A stretch of 64,000 nt of DNA from Sporolactobacillus putidus (GCF_014647035.1 NZ_BMOK01000010.1:57952-121951), one strand, 5' to 3'. Shown: positions 36,065-46,448, numbered from the stretch's first letter. The notes: generated by a model from the letters alone, not told the origin. Made by a program: numbers and translations.

Positions 36065-37561
36065 TTAATCTGAAAACCAGCCAATGGGTTCCACATTAAG
36101 GTTAAAATTAATCTGCTTTGTCTCTAAAAATTCGTCCAGGCCATAAGTCCCTAAACTCGAACCGATGCCGCTTTGCTTGTAGCCGTGCCACGGCGCTTCG
36201 TTATACGTTCCATGATAAGTATTAACCCAAGTGATACCGGCGCGTACTTTTTTAATCACGCGCATCGCCTTGGCCGCATCCCGGGTAAAGACCCCGCCGG
36301 CCAGCCCGTATTTCGTATCGTTCGCCAGTTTTACGGCTTCCGCTTCATCTTTGAATGTTTGAAAAACGGCGACCGGGCCGAAGATTTCTTCCTGAACGAT
36401 GCGCATGTCAGGCTTCGTTTGGATAAAAGCGGTCGGAGCGACAAAAAATCCTTTGCCATAATCGCGGTCCGTCAGGCGATAACCGCCGCAGGCAATTTCA
36501 GCGCCCTCCGCTTTGCCGATCTCGATATATCGGAGCACTTTGTCCAGTTGTTCCTGGCTGACAAGCGGGCCCATTTCCGTTTGCGGATCATCGCCAGGTC
36601 CCACTTTAATTTTATTGGCCCGTTCCACAAAGCGGGCGATGAACGCGTCTTTAATGCTTTTCTCTACCAGGATACGTGATCCGGCCGAACAAATCTGCCC
36701 GGCACCGGCATAGATGCCAAACAAGGCAAAGTCCACGGCGTTTTCAAGATCTGTGTCGGCGAAGATAATGTTGGGTGATTTCCCGCCCAGTTCAAGCGAT
36801 ATTTTTTTCATGTTGCCGCTCGCGGCTTTCATGATATGACGGCCCGTATCCGTTCCGCCGGTGAAAGAAATCATGTCCACATCATCACTGACGGCAATTT
36901 CGTTTCCAACCGTTTCACCCGCGCCCATCACCATATTGGCCACACCCCTGGGCAGACCTATTTCCTCAAAAATCTCAAACAGCTTTGTCGGGGTAACCGG
37001 TGTCAGTTCCGATGGCTTGTAAACGATTGTGTTCCCGGCAGCGAGTGCCGGAGCAATCTTCCAGACACTCATCAGCAGCGGATAATTCCAGGGGACAATC
37101 AGTCCGCAGACCCCAATGGGTTCACGAATCACCATGGCTTGCATATTATCCGGGACATTGTAGGTCTCGCCATGAGGAGCCAGAATTAATCCGGCGTAAT
37201 AACGAAAGCATGCAGCGGCGTCGCTCACATCATAGCCGGCTTCCCTAAGGGGTTTGCCATTATCCATCGTTTCAAGCGCCGTCAGTTCGTCATGCCGCTC
37301 ATCGATCTTGTCGGCCACCCGAAGTAAATAACCGGCACGCTCTTCAGCGCTCAGACTCGGCCAATTTCCTTGATCAAAAGCCTTGCGCGCCGCCTGAATA
37401 GCAACCCGCGTATCAGATACGGTACCTTCCGCCGCCTCCGCAATCACTTCACCATTAGCGGGGTTGATAATTTCCCGCTTTTGATTTTCTGAGCCTTTCC
37501 GCCACTCGCCGTCAATATACATGCTGAGTTCCATGATCTTCTGACTGGTTTTCGTAGCCAC
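36065..37561 (-). CDS. Aldehyde dehydrogenase (probable 4-aminobutanal dehydrogenase)
   Basis: This 498-residue NAD(P)-dependent aldehyde dehydrogenase has the catalytic glutamate in SLELGGKSPN and the catalytic cysteine in GAGQICSAGSR. The C-terminal segment is WHGYKQSGIGSSLG. The sequence is of the betaine-aldehyde/aminoaldehyde dehydrogenase type. Lying between patA and gabT, oxidation of 4-aminobutanal to GABA is the natural role (inference). The upstream ribosome binding site is an AAAGGGGGAAATCAGG stretch. Confidence 0.88.
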   Translation of the reverse strand: MATKTSQKIMELSMYIDGEWRKGSENQKREIINPANGEVIAEAAEGTVSDTRVAIQAARKAFDQGNWPSLSAEERAGYLLRVADKIDERHDELTALETMDNGKPLREAGYDVSDAAACFRYYAGLILAPHGETYNVPDNMQAMVIREPIGVCGLIVPWNYPLLMSVWKIAPALAAGNTIVYKPSELTPVTPTKLFEIFEEIGLPRGVANMVMGAGETVGNEIAVSDDVDMISFTGGTDTGRHIMKAASGNMKKISLELGGKSPNIIFADTDLENAVDFALFGIYAGAGQICSAGSRILVEKSIKDAFIARFVERANKIKVGPGDDPQTEMGPLVSQEQLDKVLRYIEIGKAEGAEIACGGYRLTDRDYGKGFFVAPTAFIQTKPDMRIVQEEIFGPVAVFQTFKDEAEAVKLANDTKYGLAGGVFTRDAAKAMRVIKKVRAGITWVNTYHGTYNEAPWHGYKQSGIGSSLGTYGLDEFLETKQINFNLNVEPIGWFSD

Positions 37562-37722
37562 CTGATTTCCCCCTTTGTGAAAAAATGAAAATCATCTGCT
37601 TCGGATGGACGGCTTCACTTCGACCTTTGTTGTACAAGGACGCTGAATGGACGCCCTCTTTCTGCCCCGTTTAACCGTATAGGCCGTTCCCTTGGGAAAG
37701 ATAACAATGAACAGCCTTAATC

Positions 37723-39102
<1,380 letters not shown>

Positions 39103-39141
39103 TCAAAATTTTCCCAGGCTCTTCTCTACTGAACGTCAATT

Positions 39142-39228
39142 TTCAATCGTTTTAGTCCTTAGCCTCCCCCTTTTCACTGCTTTAAATGGTTAAACCATTC
39201 AGACACACATGAGATTCAATCGTTTTAG
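39142..39228 (-). promoter_or_regulatory. Repeats and palindrome in the patA leader
   Basis: TTCAATCGTTTTAG occurs twice (39142-39155 and 39215-39228). Between them lies the perfect palindrome AATGGTT-A-AACCATT (39185-39199). All three are downstream of the sigma-54 promoter, within about 95 bases of the predicted start. They look like operator sites for a second, roadblock-type regulator. The direct repeat has several mismatches to a CcpA cre site. Confidence 0.4.
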
Positions 39229-39245
39229 CATCCAAAGTTTTATAA

Positions 39246-39261
39246 GCAATTTTCGTGCCAA
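39246..39261 (-). promoter_or_regulatory. Sigma-54 promoter of patA (-24/-12)
   Basis: The minus strand reads TTGGCACGAAAATTGC, matching the -24/-12 consensus TGGCACG-N4-TTGC exactly. It lies about 160 bases before the patA start codon and just downstream of a gene for a sigma-54-dependent activator. Confidence is high because motif and regulator agree. Confidence 0.85.
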
Positions 39262-39404
39262 TTTTTCAAAACATAGAATTTATGTCAGAATTTATGACAA
39301 TAATTGAGAAGAGAAGTGACCTGCCGTAAGAAACAAATAAATTTGAGGTCAGATTTTAAACCAATGGAGACACTGTCATTTTTTTATGAAATTGACTGTT
39401 TATT

Positions 39405-39439
39405 TATGCAGTAATGCATAGTCTATGATATTTTTCATA
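39405..39439. promoter_or_regulatory. Candidate upstream activator sites for the sigma-54 regulator
   Basis: TATGCA-GTAA-TGCATA (39405-39420) is a perfect palindrome, and TATGA-N6-TCATA follows at 39424-39439. They lie about 145-180 bases upstream of the -24 element, the usual distance for enhancer sites of sigma-54 activators. Assignment is by position and symmetry only. Confidence 0.5.
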
Positions 39440-39482
39440 AAAACAGGTTCATAAACTTTGAGCTTACAAAACCTAAGTATGG

Positions 39483-39529
39483 AAAAAAGCGGGAATCCAC
39501 GCTTATGCCCCGTGATATCCCGCCTTTTT
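39483..39529. terminator. Intrinsic terminator after the sigma-54 regulator gene (bidirectional)
   Basis: GCGGGA (39489-39494) pairs with TCCCGC (39518-39523), with an inner CACG/CGTG pairing. T runs follow on both strands. It separates the regulator gene from patA, so patA depends on its own promoter. Confidence 0.75.
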
Positions 39530-39553
39530 CAGCGATCCGCAATTCATTTCAAA

Positions 39554-41638
39554 TCAACGCTTTTCGCTGAGAATTTTATTATATTTCCTGCTGACCGAAG
39601 ATTGGCTGATACCCAGTACCTCCGCTGCGCGTGTCGTTGTCTTGAACTTCTTCATCGCCATCATGACCAGTTCTTCCTCAAGTCTTTCCTTCGCCTGCTT
39701 TATCGGAATGATCCGGTTGATAAAGGAACGTGAATCCGTGATCCGCTGATCGAACTTGATTAATTTGCTCACCAGGTCGGCATGAATCGTTTCATTTTCG
39801 GAAACGACGATCATCCGCTCCACGACATTCTGCAGCTCCCTGATATTTCCCGGCCAATGATAAAGCTCGAGAAGATTTAAAGCATCCGGCATAAAAACAT
39901 AATCTTTCTTGTATCTCCGGTTGAACTGTTTAAGAAAATGCACGGCCAGAACCGCAATGTCCTCAGGACGTTCACGCAGGGGCGGCACCTGAATCGGAAT
40001 GACGTTCAGGCGATAATACAAATCTTCGCGAAAATTACCGGCCTTAATCATTTCTTTCAAGTTTCGGTTGGTTGCCGCCACGATCTGAACATCGACCGGA
40101 ATCGCCCGCGTGCTCCCGAGCGGAATGACTTCGCTTTCCTGAAGAACCCTCAGCAGCTTGACTTGCAGCTGAAGCGGAAGCTCGCCTATTTCATCAAGAA
40201 ACAGCACGCCGCCGTCTGCCTGCTCAAAATAACCTTTCTTTCCGGAAACGCTTGCGCCGGTAAACGCCCCTTTGACATACCCGAACAATTCGCTTTCCAG
40301 AAGATTTTCCGGAATCGCCCCGCAATTCAGCTTTAAAAAAGGCTTGCCGCTTCGATTGCCCATTTGATGAATCGCCTGCGCCACAACCTCTTTCCCGACA
40401 CCCGATTCTCCGCTGATCAATACGGTCGATGAAAACTCGGCGACCTTTTTGACACGAATCATCAGTTCCTCCATTTTGGCGCTTCTGAAAACCATCTGCT
40501 GTAAAAAAAGATCTTTCTTTTTAAAGCCGTCCAGCTCCTTTTTATATTCATTGAGCTGTGACTTGAGTTCCGCCGTCTCCGTGATATCCCGCAAGGCAAC
40601 GATGATTCTCTGGATTCTCCCCGAATCGTCAAAAACCGGCGTGCCAAGTGCCAGCACCTTCTTCCCGCCCGATGTTTCCTGAACAACCGAATATTTTTTC
40701 TTGTTCTCCATAACATGCTGAATCACGGGCGGATGAAACATCCCTCTCTCTTCAAGATGAAGCAAATTCTTCCCGATCAATTTTTTAAAATTAATATTCC
40801 AATAATCGGCAGACAGGGTTTCACTGCAGCGAATGAGCGTGCCTTCCTCGTTCAAAACCAGAATTTCATCGTACATACTGGATAAAACGGCATTCAGATC
40901 CGCGTTCAAATTTTTGACATATTCCATTTCCATCGCCATTTTTTCAACCATCGGCAAATCCTGAACAACAATAACGATGCCGTTTATTTCGCGGTCGGAA
41001 TCAAGAATGGGGCTGTAATCGGCGAGAAGGCCCACCTGCCCTCTCACGACAATCTGGTTCAGGATCGTCTCTCCGGTTTTGAAGACGCGATCAATATCTT
41101 TCCGACTGAAAATACTGTCCGCAGGTTCATGAGCAACTTCTGAGGAACTGCGTTTTGTCATCCTTAGTGCCGCTTCATTAAAATTGACAATCCTTCGATG
41201 ATGATCGATCACAAAAATGCCCATAGGTATCGAAGTTAAAATAGTCTTTAACAGATCAGTATTCTGACTTTCATCCTTAAATAAGGCCACAAGCAGGTCT
41301 TCTCTTTTCATGTAACCAATCAGGCGGTCATCTCCATCCTTCACCAGGGTCACCGCTTCGCCAATCACCCGATAAAGATCCGGAATCGAAAATTCCTGAC
41401 CGAGAAAACACGCCGTTTCAAGCGGATGTGTATGTTTTCTGATCTGTTCAACAGTCATGGGATGCCTGCTTTTCGATTGAATCTCCTTGACAGAAACATA
41501 GCCGATTAATCCGCTTTCATCCTTGATGAACAGATAGTCGTTGATTGAATAACCCGAAAGCTGTTCGGGATGTTTATCGATTTGGTCCAAAGAGGCCATC
41601 ACGATGGGCCGGATTTTATCGTTTGGAATCGGAAGCAT
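39554..41638 (-). CDS. Sigma-54-dependent transcriptional activator (CBS - PAS - PAS - AAA+ - HTH)
   Basis: A 694-residue activator. Residues 1 to about 120 look like a pair of CBS modules (YLFIKDESGLIGYVS and VKDGDDRLIGYMKRED). Two PAS domains follow (about 125-235 and 245-365). The AAA+ domain has Walker A GESGVGKE with K416, the sigma-54-contacting GAFTGA near 459, Walker B VLFLDEIGE and the R-finger region. The C-terminal TyrR/Fis-type helix-turn-helix reads TRAAEVLGISQSSVSRKY. It is not a receiver-domain protein, so it senses a ligand. It almost certainly drives the patA promoter downstream. The ligand, perhaps an amine or a nucleotide bound by the CBS pair, is unknown. Confidence 0.92.
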   Translation of the reverse strand: MLPIPNDKIRPIVMASLDQIDKHPEQLSGYSINDYLFIKDESGLIGYVSVKEIQSKSRHPMTVEQIRKHTHPLETACFLGQEFSIPDLYRVIGEAVTLVKDGDDRLIGYMKREDLLVALFKDESQNTDLLKTILTSIPMGIFVIDHHRRIVNFNEAALRMTKRSSSEVAHEPADSIFSRKDIDRVFKTGETILNQIVVRGQVGLLADYSPILDSDREINGIVIVVQDLPMVEKMAMEMEYVKNLNADLNAVLSSMYDEILVLNEEGTLIRCSETLSADYWNINFKKLIGKNLLHLEERGMFHPPVIQHVMENKKKYSVVQETSGGKKVLALGTPVFDDSGRIQRIIVALRDITETAELKSQLNEYKKELDGFKKKDLFLQQMVFRSAKMEELMIRVKKVAEFSSTVLISGESGVGKEVVAQAIHQMGNRSGKPFLKLNCGAIPENLLESELFGYVKGAFTGASVSGKKGYFEQADGGVLFLDEIGELPLQLQVKLLRVLQESEVIPLGSTRAIPVDVQIVAATNRNLKEMIKAGNFREDLYYRLNVIPIQVPPLRERPEDIAVLAVHFLKQFNRRYKKDYVFMPDALNLLELYHWPGNIRELQNVVERMIVVSENETIHADLVSKLIKFDQRITDSRSFINRIIPIKQAKERLEEELVMMAMKKFKTTTRAAEVLGISQSSVSRKYNKILSEKR

Positions 41639-41884
41639 AAATCCATCCCCCTTCTAGAAATAATTTTAACACATCAAGTGATAAATCATGACATGAGGGG
41701 CGGACCTTGTTCGAGATTTCATCGATTCACTCCGGCACCTTTCACTTCAAAGGAGAATTATGTTCATTTTTGGAATCAAATTTACCTGAATTCATTATTC
41801 ATTTTTGAATAATTTTCAAAAGAAAAAAGTATGTTTCCATCCCAATTTTTCTTAATACGGCCGCTTCAGGCACTAATCTGTCAT

Positions 41885-43072
41885 TCAATGGCTCATTTCA
41901 GCAACCTGAACCGGCGGATAAGAAACTTTATCAAAATTAAAGATATAGACTTTCGCAAATATGTTGTCGCCCTTGTTATCAAACTTGACCTTAGACGCAA
42001 CGCCGTTAAAATTCTTTGTGGACCGAACCGTTTGGACAACTTGTGGACGCGTCGGAAGCTTTCCGCCATTTTTGTCTATCGCATTCAGAATGCCTTCAAG
42101 CAGGACGGCGGCGCTATCGTATCCATAAGCAGAGAAGGATTCAATAGTCTTCTGGAATTCGTTTTTATACCTTTGGGCAAAATTCTTCCCCTTTGCCGTT
42201 TTCGTGACATCGCTGGCAGTGGATGTGATATAAACATTTTTAACTGCATTACCGGCAATTTGTACGGTTTCAGATGAAGCAAGGCCGTCATCGCTTAAGA
42301 TCGGCATATTGAGTCCTTGTGTGCGCGCCTGCATGATAATCTGCCCGCCTTCAGTATAAAGCCCGCCAAAGTAGAGAAGATCCGGTTTCTTTGACACGGC
42401 CTGGCTGATGACACCGCTGAAATCTTTCTCGCCAACCGTGATTCCTTCATAGCCGACGATCTCGGCGCCAAGTTCCTGCGCGCGTTTTCTGAACTGTTCA
42501 GCAAGACCTGAACCATATGCCGTTTTGTCCTGAATGACAAAAATCTTTTTGGCTTTCAGCGTTCTCACCGCAAAATCCGCGCCCGCAGGACCTTGAAAAT
42601 CATCGCGTGCAACAACCCGGTTGACTGTTTTCAGCCCTCTGTCGGTTACAGCCGTGGCCGTTGCAGCAGGTGAAACCATGGCCAGATTATTTTTTTCATA
42701 GATTTCGCTGGACGGAATAGCGACGCCCGAGTTGTAGTGGCCGACCACACCGAGCACCTGCGGATCGGCCGCCATAAGTTGAGCATTGGCCACACCTTTT
42801 TTAGGATCTGCCTGATCATCATAAGGGGCCAGCTGAAGGTCAAACCCTTTTGCGGCAAATTTCTTTTTATAATCATTAACAGCAAGCTGAGCACCATTTT
42901 TAATAGCTTCGCCCGCTGTCGCGCTGCTGCCGGATAAAGGTGTCTGGCTTGCAATCTTAATCACGGTTTTGCCTGCGGAATCGGCTGCGGAAGTCGTTGA
43001 CGAGCAACCGGTGATCATGCCGACTCCCAAAACAGCAACGAAGAACAGTGGAACCAATCTGCCCATTTTCAT
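41885..43072 (-). CDS. Branched-chain amino acid-type ABC substrate-binding lipoprotein
   Basis: A 395-residue type I periplasmic-binding-fold protein of the LivK/Peripla_BP_6 family. The lipobox cysteine C23 is in MITGCSS. The family marks are IASQTPLSGSSATAGEAIKNGAQLA-type opening residues and FSAYGYDSAAVLLEGI near the C-terminus. The ligand could be an amino acid, an amide or another small carboxylate. No LivH/M/G/F partner genes occur in the window, so it is an orphan here. It lies upstream of the sigma-54 activator on the same strand, with a 246-base gap. AGGAGGA stands before its ATG. Confidence 0.88.
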   Translation of the reverse strand: MKMGRLVPLFFVAVLGVGMITGCSSTTSAADSAGKTVIKIASQTPLSGSSATAGEAIKNGAQLAVNDYKKKFAAKGFDLQLAPYDDQADPKKGVANAQLMAADPQVLGVVGHYNSGVAIPSSEIYEKNNLAMVSPAATATAVTDRGLKTVNRVVARDDFQGPAGADFAVRTLKAKKIFVIQDKTAYGSGLAEQFRKRAQELGAEIVGYEGITVGEKDFSGVISQAVSKKPDLLYFGGLYTEGGQIIMQARTQGLNMPILSDDGLASSETVQIAGNAVKNVYITSTASDVTKTAKGKNFAQRYKNEFQKTIESFSAYGYDSAAVLLEGILNAIDKNGGKLPTRPQVVQTVRSTKNFNGVASKVKFDNKGDNIFAKVYIFNFDKVSYPPVQVAEMSH

Positions 43073-43229
43073 GAAAAATCCTCCTCAGGTGAACAAATTC
43101 CGGATATAATTTTTTATCCGTTGAAATCTGAACCATTTTTGTTCATAATCACAGGATTCATTTGACCGTATATTTTTTCAATTATCAAAATTTAATTTCC
43201 GAACTTGCACGATAATCGTTTCCCGGTAC

Positions 43230-43355
43230 TTAATTTTGAACAGATGCTTGTTTCTTTAGTCCCTCAATGAGTCTGAGTGCCCTGTCAAACAGATCGCCTG
43301 CAAAACCATAGTTTGCGATGTCAAAAATAGATGCTTCCGGGTCTTTATTATTTCT
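43230..43355 (-). pseudogene. 3' remnant of an electron transfer flavoprotein alpha-subunit gene
   Basis: Reading the minus strand from 43355, an open run of about 41 codons ends at a TAA at 43230. It contains NNKDPEASIFDIANYGFAG followed by DLF, matching the conserved flavin-binding C-terminus of EtfA (usual form NKDPEAPIF..A.YGIVGDLF). A stop codon stands immediately upstream and no start or ribosome binding site exists, so this is a scar of a lost gene. It directly follows the frameshifted FAD oxidoreductase, a class that often passes electrons to ETF. Confidence 0.7.
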
Positions 43356-43361
43356 TCATTA

Positions 43362-44542
43362 TTAATAAATCGCGTCTTCAATCACTAATTGATGTTCCGC
43401 GAACCGTTCCGGTCTTAGCGGCGAAAGATCAATCGTTTCGTATTTTCCCTTTCTGATTAACTCGGACATGCCTTTTCCTACACCCGGAGCCTGCTGCATA
43501 CCGTGCCCACTGAACCCGAAAGCAACATAGTAACCTTCAATTTTCGGATATTGTCCAATAATGGCGTTGTGATCTTCCGTATTGTAATCATAGATTCCAG
43601 CCCAGCCTCTGACTATTTTCACTCTTTCAAAATTGGGAATCCGATGAGCAAGAGGCGGCCATACATTTTCAATAAAATCTTCCCGTCTCCAGCTGAAATC
43701 GAAGTCCGAACGGATCGGTTCTGAATAGCCCGCAATCATCTGCTCGCCTTCATGCCGAAAATATACGCCGGTCGGATCCATCGTTAACGGCAAGTAGTTC
43801 TTCAGCTTTTTTTCACAGTCGAATTGAAAGATTTGTCTTGGCGACGGAACAATAGAAAACTTGATGCCGGCTTTTTCGCTCAGCTGAGCGCCCCAGGCTC
43901 CTCCGCAATTCACGACGACAGGCGCCGTGCAGGTCTCCCCGTTTTTCAAACGCACGCCCTTCATTTGTTGACCTTCGATAAGTAAATCAGACACTTCCTC
44001 GTAAATGTATTCCGCCCCCAAATGCTTGGCATATTTGATGTAGCCTTGCATGACGGAGTAGGCATCCAGATAGCCGCTTTCCGAGCAGTATAAACCACCT
44101 GCCAGATCGCTGATCGTTAATTCCGGAATGAGTCCCCGCAGGTCTTCGATATCCAGTAATTGGGAATCGACCCCGTTCCGGTGCTGAAGCATCATGTTTT
44201 TTTCAAATTGAGGCATCATTTTTTCCGTAGCTAGAAATAAATATCCTCGCTGTTTAAAACCAATATCAGGTTTCTCGCCGTCCACTTCCATGTCTTCAGC
44301 GAAATGTTTGTAAACATTTAAGCTGAATCGGCTGAGCTGCACATTAATTTCCGTCGTGTACAGTTGTCGAAAACCTCCCGCACATCTCGGCGTCGATGAA
44401 TATTTGTAGCCTTTGTCTTTTTTTCAAAAACGACCACTTTTCCGGTAAAACCGTCATGTAACAGGTTAAAGGCGATACTTGATCCGTTAATCCCCCCGCC
44501 AATAATGATTACATCAGCTTGATTCTCCACCCTGTTTCCCAC
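43362..44542 (-). pseudogene. FAD-dependent amine/amino acid oxidoreductase with a single-base frameshift
   Basis: Two overlapping frames encode one DAO-family flavoprotein (sarcosine/glycine oxidase or D-amino-acid dehydrogenase-like). 44542 to about 44424 gives the dinucleotide-binding start DVIIIGGGINGSSIA to VVVFEKK. The rest, to 43362, gives IGQYPKIEGYYVAFGFSGHG, the FAD-binding C-terminus. Adding one A to the A7 run (T7 at 44418-44424 on the plus strand) restores a continuous reading with KDKGYKYSSTPRCAGGFRQ. A real mutation, phase-variable tract or sequencing error are all possible. If intact, about 393 residues. The substrate is unknown. Confidence 0.75.
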
Positions 44543-44945
44543 CTTTATTTTCAGGTTTGCGAAGGTCTAAAATGAACCTCCTCTGACATGCTGCCAGAAA
44601 ATCATATCTTCAGTTCCAGCGTGAATTAAAAAACTTTGCAGCGCATCAAGTATTACTCTTAATCTACTCTGATCTTCTTTATAAAAAAATATGAAAAGCA
44701 GACAAAAAACAAATAGTTCAATTAATTAAAATTGTATAATTTTGTGACCAAAGTCACTGTTTTTCATTTTCCACCTTGAGTTAAAATACAATTAAATTGT
44801 GATTATTCAAATAATAATAGGTGTACAGTGCTAATCATCAGTTGATCCTTTTCATCAAGAACTGCAACAAGAGTCATTGCCCGTGGCATTCTGTTGTCGG
44901 TCGCTTTTTGAAAAAAGTCATAAACTATGAGGAAGGGATCTGCTT
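44543..44945. other. Divergent intergenic region
   Basis: About 400 AT-rich bases between the leftward FAD oxidoreductase and the rightward regulator. It must contain both promoters. No clear palindrome, sigma-54 site or small gene was recognised. Confidence 0.45.
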
Positions 44946-46139
44946 ATGTTTTTAGCGAACATTGCTCCTACCATCGTTTCCAACATGACCCAAATGATCG
45001 ATTATCCGATTAGCATCACTGATGATAAAGGCTATATCGTCGGATCAACTGACGATAAACGGCTGAAAACCTTTCACAAGCCCTCTTTGGATGTGATAAC
45101 CGTCAATGACACGCTTTCTTTTTATGACGATCAGGTAATTCATATGGATAATGTACTCCCCGGTGTCGCCACCCCTATTTTATTAAACAAAAACCCGATA
45201 GGTGTCCTCGGTATCATCGGCAAGCCTGAAGAAGTCGGACAGTTGATCCTGCCGATAAAAAATTATGTCGAACTCTTTTGTCTCGACTCCTTTGAAAAAG
45301 AAATAAGCAGGCTCGGAGATCAGTCGGTGATTACATTAGTAAAATATCTTTTCAGCCCAAACCCTTCCATTAATTTTGATCGAATCATTCAATTGGGAGA
45401 CTTAATGGGTTACAACCTTGAGTCCAATCGAATCGTTGTTTTATACCATATTAACAAAGTTACAGAAGACTTAAACAACGGATTGGCTGACAGAAGTAAG
45501 GGCTTATTCCGGGACGGACTTAATAATATCTCCGGCGATCTGAAGTGTTATTGCAAGGACAGCAGCCAGGATATCCTGGCAATATTAAATCCGCATCAAT
45601 TTGTTGTATTAATGGCTGTTTCTGAAAAAGAGAATGAATCCAGGCTTTTGTGCCGAATCAGAATGAAAACAGACAGCTTGAAGCAGTACCTCCAAAAAAA
45701 GTACCAGTTGAGCGCGTCGGTTGCCGTAGGGAGCATACAGGATATGCAGCACATTGCGCTGTCCTATCAGGACGCACTCGAAGCAATAAAAGTCGGCGAG
45801 CGTTCTCACTTGCCATCAGGCTTTTATTATTATAACGATCTGACCATTAACATTGAGTCATTAGTTACAAACCTTACATCTTCTAAAAAGGAACGGCTGC
45901 GTGCCGTTATTCAAGATTTATATTCGGACAGTCACTTCGATGTACTTGCTCAAACATTCATAGCCTACTGTCAGTGCAACATGAATCTTAGTGAAACATC
46001 AAGAAAACTGTTCCTGCACAGAAATTCTCTGGTTTACCGGCTGAACAAGATTTCCAGACTGACTTCTTTGGATGTTTCTAATTTTGAGCATTGTTTTTTT
46101 CTTTATTTTGCAGTCAAAAATGTACTCAATGAAAAATAA
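44946..46139 (+). CDS. CdaR/PucR-type transcriptional regulator
   Basis: A 397-residue regulator with an N-terminal putative sugar-diacid-recognition domain (about residues 1-135; YPISITDDKGYIVGSTDD and PILLNKNPIGVLGIIG), a middle GGDEF-like region and a C-terminal PucR/CdaR helix-turn-helix. The recognition helix segment is MNLSETSRKLFLHRNSLVYR. Members activate genes for carboxylic-acid or nucleobase breakdown in response to a small acid. It diverges from the FAD oxidoreductase and is convergent with an aldehyde dehydrogenase, so either may be its target. GAGGAAGGGA precedes the ATG. Confidence 0.85.
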   Translation: MFLANIAPTIVSNMTQMIDYPISITDDKGYIVGSTDDKRLKTFHKPSLDVITVNDTLSFYDDQVIHMDNVLPGVATPILLNKNPIGVLGIIGKPEEVGQLILPIKNYVELFCLDSFEKEISRLGDQSVITLVKYLFSPNPSINFDRIIQLGDLMGYNLESNRIVVLYHINKVTEDLNNGLADRSKGLFRDGLNNISGDLKCYCKDSSQDILAILNPHQFVVLMAVSEKENESRLLCRIRMKTDSLKQYLQKKYQLSASVAVGSIQDMQHIALSYQDALEAIKVGERSHLPSGFYYYNDLTINIESLVTNLTSSKKERLRAVIQDLYSDSHFDVLAQTFIAYCQCNMNLSETSRKLFLHRNSLVYRLNKISRLTSLDVSNFEHCFFLYFAVKNVLNEK

Positions 46140-46201
46140 GCATTGATCAAGATGAACAGACTTGCTCATTGCTGAACGAAATGACTCTGTTAAACTTTTC
46201 T

Positions 46202-46281
46202 GTTGTTTTCCGCTCCATGTGCTCGCTTTCCGCGGGCGATCCCGCGCACCTGCCGTTCGATTGCATAGGAGCAAAATCAAC
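46202..46281. repeat. Degenerate palindromic intergenic repeat of Bacillales type
   Basis: The two ends are imperfect inverted repeats: GTTGTTTTCCGCTCC at the left, GGAGCAAAATCAAC at the right. The core includes GCTCGCTTTCCGCGGGCG. I recall similar dispersed palindromic repeats (TTTCCGC...GCTCGCTTTCCGCGGGC...GGAGCGGAAATCAAC) in many Bacillus chromosomes. This copy looks eroded. It is non-coding. Confidence 0.5.
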
Positions 46282-46313
46282 ATTGAGCTATAGCAGAGCT
46301 TAACGAATACAGA

Positions 46314-46343
46314 AAAAGATCCCGCATTTTCCGGGATTTTTTT
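46314..46343. terminator. Bidirectional terminator between convergent genes
   Basis: ATCCCG (46319-46324) pairs with CGGGAT (46332-46337). A T7-rich run follows on the plus strand and TTTTT on the minus strand. It serves the convergent CdaR-type and aldehyde dehydrogenase genes. Confidence 0.8.
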
Positions 46344-46448
46344 CTGCACAGCTTTAAATAGTTTTCGCAAAAGTTGTTGCAACAGGCAGCGCAGCATATA
46401 AGAGAAATAATCCCTCAATTATGTGCCTCATTCGGGAATCAGACAAAA

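Noticed and set aside
39142..39155. CcpA cre site
   Set aside because: The reverse complement CTAAAACGATTGAA differs from the cre consensus at several key positions.
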